Part shown: positions 12,449-15,131 of the stretch, piece by piece | Position numbering within the stretch: position 1 is the first letter of the stretch | How the letters are laid out: every line of letters begins with the position of its first letter | NCBI GenBank assembly: GCA_016839655.1 | Contig: JAEOTW010000081.1 | Location: 1-15,131 of the forward strand | Source: Promethearchaeota archaeon | GTDB taxonomy: Archaea; Asgardarchaeota; Lokiarchaeia; Sigynarchaeales; SOKP01 | Length of the DNA: 15,131 nucleotides | Direction: 5' to 3' | Made by a program: the position numbers and the translations under genes | Notes under the pieces: generated by a model | Database searches by the model: none | Told to the model about the DNA's origin: nothing | What the model saw: only the letters and a program-made list of their open reading frames with translations

Positions 12449-14422
12449 TTAAAGTATACCGGTTCTTAATGAGACAGCACCTATTTTGGATTCAATTATA
12501 GTTTTGAGGGCATTTTGTAAATCAAATTCTTCTTTATCTAATTTTATTCTAAATAAAGCTCCATTTTCCATAATGCTTTGAAATTTCTCAAATAATGAGA
12601 TCTTTTTATTTAGCGAAAGATGGGACTCATCTCTTATCAAACTTGAGGAGTAGCCTCCTATCTTATCGTTGTATTGCGTTGCACCATTATGCCATGAGTC
12701 TTGTAAATAAGAATCATAATGAGGTTGGCTTAAAATAAAGTTATTGTTACTTATACTGTTTTTTTCCTCTATAATCTTCTTCATTAATGTCAGTATTTTC
12801 AATGCAAAAGATTCGCTAATTTCAGTTTTATCAAGTTCAATTCCACAGTGACTTAAAATTGCTTCATTAAAGCCGAAAAAACTGATAGATTTTAGAGATT
12901 CGTTGAAGATTTCCTTTTTGCTACTCTTTAAAATATTTGAAATAATGAAATTCCATTGTTTAAGTAAATTTAATTTTTTCTGCACTAATTTCTCCTTATA
13001 TTCAAACAATTCAAAAACGGAAAATAGTTTTTCTTGCAAAAATTCCAAAAATTTTTCATCATTTTGCTTAGCCTTTAATGAAATGATTGGTAAATTAATT
13101 AATATCTTATCTAATATGACTTGGTGTGATTGAGGATTTGGTATTTGAATTATGGATGAATTAAATAAATTTGATTTGGTTTTATCATACAAAATAATAT
13201 TTTCTTTTAAATTATTAACAATTAAATTAAATATATTATTATATTGCGAATCTGAAGGATAAAACACTGAAGATTCAAATAATAATAAAGGTTTAATAAG
13301 CTCTCTATATCTCGTGTCAAATGAATTAAGAAAAGTTTCATCTATAATTTTCTGATTTGAAGGACTCCCATTATAATTAAATTCTAGTGTTAGAGAAGGT
13401 TTTGCCTTATTAGAAAAATTATTAAATCTAAGAATTTGAGATACCAATAAAGGGAAGTCAGAGGAAATTGCTTTCGGCAAGGAAAATGCAGAGAGGAATT
13501 GATTGTTAAAATCCCCTAAGACTAAATCCTCTGAATAGAATTTTTTTAGATCATATAAAAGATCTAAGAATTGAATAATTAGTTCTGAATGATTCAAATC
13601 ATTCACAGTATTATATTTAAAATTATTGTTTCTCTTGAAGAGATATTCCATTAATGTTTTAGTATCGATGTATAGACTTAAAGGCCTTAAAGCCCAATAA
13701 TTTAAATGTAAAAGAGCGATTTCCCCAGACAAATACAAATCAGCTAGATTCTTAGGTATAAGATTTAGAAGTAGAAATTGCTCAGAAACATCAGAACCTA
13801 ATTTTTTAATAAACGTTTCAGGATTTATCCCCTCACAGCTTGATTCAAATAATTTAGATACTTCAAAAGGAGGAGTTCCTAATCGAGTTAATTTATGTCT
13901 TACTTCTTCTAAACCATTTTCTAACAGGATTGCATTAATATATTCTCGCATTAAAGGAGCAGTTAAATATTCTATATTTGTCTTAGAAAGACGTTCTTCT
14001 ACTTCACGAGCAATTTGTCTAGCCAAAAATTGTTCCAATTCCCCCTCTACAATTAAATATTCCTCAATTTTACTAGCATCAAAAAGTTCTTTAGAATATT
14101 TTGAAGTTCTGATCATTCTGCTTTGATTTTGCTTGTCTATGATCTGTTCAATTGATAGGATTTTATCTAAAATTTGCTCCCCTATAATTGTAATAGAATA
14201 TCCCTCTTCAGAAGAATCTATTAACTCACTTTTTTTTAGAGTGTTTAAGTGAAAAGACAAATTCACAGTTGAAAAATCATTTCCTAATACCTCCTTTTGT
14301 ATTCCTGAAAATGATAAAGGAGTTTTAGTGTTTTTCAGCTTTTTTAAGATATCTATTCTAACCTTCTGACCTAAGGTTTTTAGTTGTTTTTCTAAGATGT
14401 TATGATTTTTGTCGGTATCCAA
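12449..14422 (-). CDS. Winged-helix/ATP-cone/NrdD-like fusion, probably non-catalytic regulator
   Basis: A 657-residue protein in three parts. Residues about 10-95 form an ArsR-type winged helix (LGQKVRIDILKKL, then FSTVNLSFHLNTLKKSELI as the recognition region). Residues about 103-188 follow the ATP-cone and linker of anaerobic reductase NrdD (FDASKIEEYL, REVEERL, EYLTAPLMREYINAILLENG, then LTRLGTPPFEV). Residues about 190-657 follow the NrdD barrel: LYLSGEIALLHLNYWALRPL (229-248), ILINLPIISLKA (440-451) and ISFFGFNEAI (513-522). NrdD's cysteine after the Arg-Pro is Ser249, no cysteine precedes the INLP motif, and the protein ends before the CxxC zinc site and glycyl radical. Only two cysteines exist (196, 526). 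Ribonucleotide reduction is therefore unlikely; nucleotide-sensing DNA binding, comparable in logic to NrdR, is my inference. Confidence 0.8.
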   Translation of the reverse strand: MDTDKNHNILEKQLKTLGQKVRIDILKKLKNTKTPLSFSGIQKEVLGNDFSTVNLSFHLNTLKKSELIDSSEEGYSITIIGEQILDKILSIEQIIDKQNQSRMIRTSKYSKELFDASKIEEYLIVEGELEQFLARQIAREVEERLSKTNIEYLTAPLMREYINAILLENGLEEVRHKLTRLGTPPFEVSKLFESSCEGINPETFIKKLGSDVSEQFLLLNLIPKNLADLYLSGEIALLHLNYWALRPLSLYIDTKTLMEYLFKRNNNFKYNTVNDLNHSELIIQFLDLLYDLKKFYSEDLVLGDFNNQFLSAFSLPKAISSDFPLLVSQILRFNNFSNKAKPSLTLEFNYNGSPSNQKIIDETFLNSFDTRYRELIKPLLLFESSVFYPSDSQYNNIFNLIVNNLKENIILYDKTKSNLFNSSIIQIPNPQSHQVILDKILINLPIISLKAKQNDEKFLEFLQEKLFSVFELFEYKEKLVQKKLNLLKQWNFIISNILKSSKKEIFNESLKSISFFGFNEAILSHCGIELDKTEISESFALKILTLMKKIIEEKNSISNNNFILSQPHYDSYLQDSWHNGATQYNDKIGGYSSSLIRDESHLSLNKKISLFEKFQSIMENGALFRIKLDKEEFDLQNALKTIIESKIGAVSLRTGIL

Positions 14423-14538
14423 TTTATATATTAACCCTGTTCTAATTTGTTAATTCTGCTTAAGTAAATATTATATCTTTTAAATATATAAAAATTTAGA
14501 AATTTTCTTTATGATCAGTGAATAAGGATAATATGTGG

Positions 14539-14548
14539 GTGATATCAC
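14539..14548. promoter_or_regulatory. Perfect 10-base palindrome, candidate operator
   Basis: GTGATATCAC is a perfect inverted repeat with unusually high G/C content for this spacer. It is about 117 bases before the start of the winged-helix/NrdD-like gene and 190 before the acyltransferase. ArsR-type winged helices bind short palindromes as dimers, so autoregulation is possible, but nothing in the sequence proves binding. Confidence 0.35.
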
Positions 14549-14701
14549 TCTAATAAATAGAAGAAATAATTTAAATCTCGATTAAATTTATTTATAATAA
14601 ATTCAGATTCTAAATTTCATCTAGATTCATTATTTGGATTTTAAAAATTGGACTCCTTCTTTGTTATATTTTATTGAGATATTCACCTAGATATAAAAAA
14701 A

Positions 14702-14711
14702 TTTATAAATT
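14702..14711 (+). promoter_or_regulatory. Candidate TATA box of the acyltransferase gene
   Basis: TTTATAAATT is a near-consensus archaeal TATA element, 27-36 bases before the ATG at 14738. The predicted start site falls within a few bases of the ATG, consistent with a leaderless or near-leaderless mRNA and with the lack of a ribosome binding site. Confidence 0.45.
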
Positions 14712-14737
14712 TGTAAAAAAAAACGTGAAAACAAATA

Positions 14738-15131
14738 ATGTCTAAAAGAGAACAAATTACTGAATTAGTTGTAGAAAAAAAGGAGATTTTGGAAGAAAGT
14801 AGAGAGAATTATTTCCAAGTAGATATCCTAAAAGCGGCGATGATCTTTTTAGTTATTTTTGACCATATAGTCTCATGGAATATTAAATCATATGCTGCGG
14901 TTTCTCTTTGGGAGCGTATCTCCATTCCAGTATTTTTAGTAATAATGGGATTTAATATGGGGCGCTCATTTCAAAAAGAAGGATCAAAGACACTAAAAGA
15001 ATTATATTCTTGGCAATACTTCAAGAAGAAGGTTTTTCGGTATGTTTTGCCGTTTTTAGTATTATACATTGCTTCAACATTTATTGGCTTGTTTATGTAT
15101 GGTTTTGATTTAACAGCAATGTGGTGGGGAC
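14738..15131 (+). CDS. Membrane acyltransferase (acyltransferase family 3), N-terminal fragment
   Basis: The first 131 codons are present; the gene continues past the right edge. A polar, Glu-rich N-terminus (1-26) is followed by the opening of a multi-spanning acyltransferase-3 domain. The first helix, QVDILKAAMIFLVIFDHIVSW (27-47), carries the family's D...H pattern with the conserved His43. A second helix, SIPVFLVIMGFNMGRSF (62-78), resembles the family's PxFxxxSGF segment. A basic FKKKVFRYVLP (95-105) leads into the third helix (104-121). Family members transfer acyl groups onto sugars, lipids or other cell-surface molecules; the substrate here is unknown. The start at 14738 is supported by the TATA box at 14702-14711. 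Confidence 0.82.
   Translation, partial: MSKREQITELVVEKKEILEESRENYFQVDILKAAMIFLVIFDHIVSWNIKSYAAVSLWERISIPVFLVIMGFNMGRSFQKEGSKTLKELYSWQYFKKKVFRYVLPFLVLYIASTFIGLFMYGFDLTAMWWG

Larger units (their letters stand above)
14423..14737. other. Divergent intergenic region with a perfect palindrome
   Basis: This 315-base region holds the promoters of the winged-helix/NrdD-like gene (minus) and the acyltransferase gene (plus). It is AT-rich, with no reading frame of note. Its clearest element is the palindrome at 14539-14548; a TATA box for the plus-strand gene is at 14702-14711. A minus-strand TATA-like run (TTTATATATTT-like, around 14479-14490) may serve the other gene. Confidence 0.6.

Noticed and set aside
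12449..14422. Annotation as a working anaerobic ribonucleoside-triphosphate reductase
   Set aside because: The scaffold matches NrdD, but the active-site cysteines and the C-terminal zinc and glycyl-radical segment are absent, and no nrdG activase gene is adjacent.
1..15131. CRISPR array, insertion sequence or prophage
   Set aside because: No regularly spaced repeats, transposase, integrase or terminal inverted repeats were seen; the tRNA-Gly gene shows no duplicated 3' end as an attachment site.

Overview
The window is archaeal chromosome, strongly AT-rich in its spacers. The gene set is diagnostic: archaeal/eukaryotic-type ribosomal proteins (eL39, eL31, eL18a/LX, eS19, eS27, eL44), aIF6, prefoldin alpha, PDCD5, archaeal DnaG, the RNase P protein Rpp21/Rnp4, Nep1 and a Get3/TRC40-type ATPase. 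AT richness, the DUF6125-like gene and several lineage-style protein features suggest an Asgard archaeon (Lokiarchaeota/Promethearchaeota-like), but that lineage call is inference; only the domain Archaea is secure.

Layout. 1-286 (-): 5' part of a luciferase-like flavin oxidoreductase. 422-925 (+) and 930-1952 (-): a DUF6125-like protein and a Get3-like ATPase, tail to tail. 1953-2490: very AT-rich non-coding spacer. 2491-3678 (+): DnaG. 3697-3810 (-): a decayed duplicate of the 3' half of secE. 3845-8106 (-): the classic archaeal information-processing cluster, transcribed eS19, PDCD5, eL39, eL31, aIF6, eL18a, prefoldin alpha, FtsY, SecE. 8202-9550 (+): the divergent RNA-processing cluster YhbY/CRM protein, RNase P protein 4, Nep1, followed by tRNA-Gly(UCC). 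9851-10303 (+) and 10300-10764 (-): a small membrane protein and a GNAT acetyltransferase, overlapping at their stops. 10829-11332 (-): eL44 and eS27. 11495-12412 (+): aspartate carbamoyltransferase. 12449-14422 (-): a 657-residue winged helix/ATP-cone/NrdD-like protein. 14738-15131 (+): start of a membrane acyltransferase.

Togetherness. Most of the window serves ribosome production and handling of the nascent chain: ribosomal proteins, subunit anti-association (aIF6), small-subunit rRNA maturation (Nep1), tRNA 5' processing (Rpp21), chaperoning (prefoldin), SRP receptor (FtsY), translocon (SecE) and possibly tail-anchored protein targeting (Get3-like).

The most unusual gene is the 657-residue protein. 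It keeps the anaerobic ribonucleotide reductase (NrdD) scaffold and an ATP-cone-like region, but has an N-terminal DNA-binding domain, lacks the expected catalytic cysteines and stops before the glycyl-radical/zinc tail. It looks like a reductase turned regulator. Other points worth checking are the secE duplicate, an acidic N-terminal extension on eL31, and an eS27 reading frame with no ATG, GTG or TTG start.
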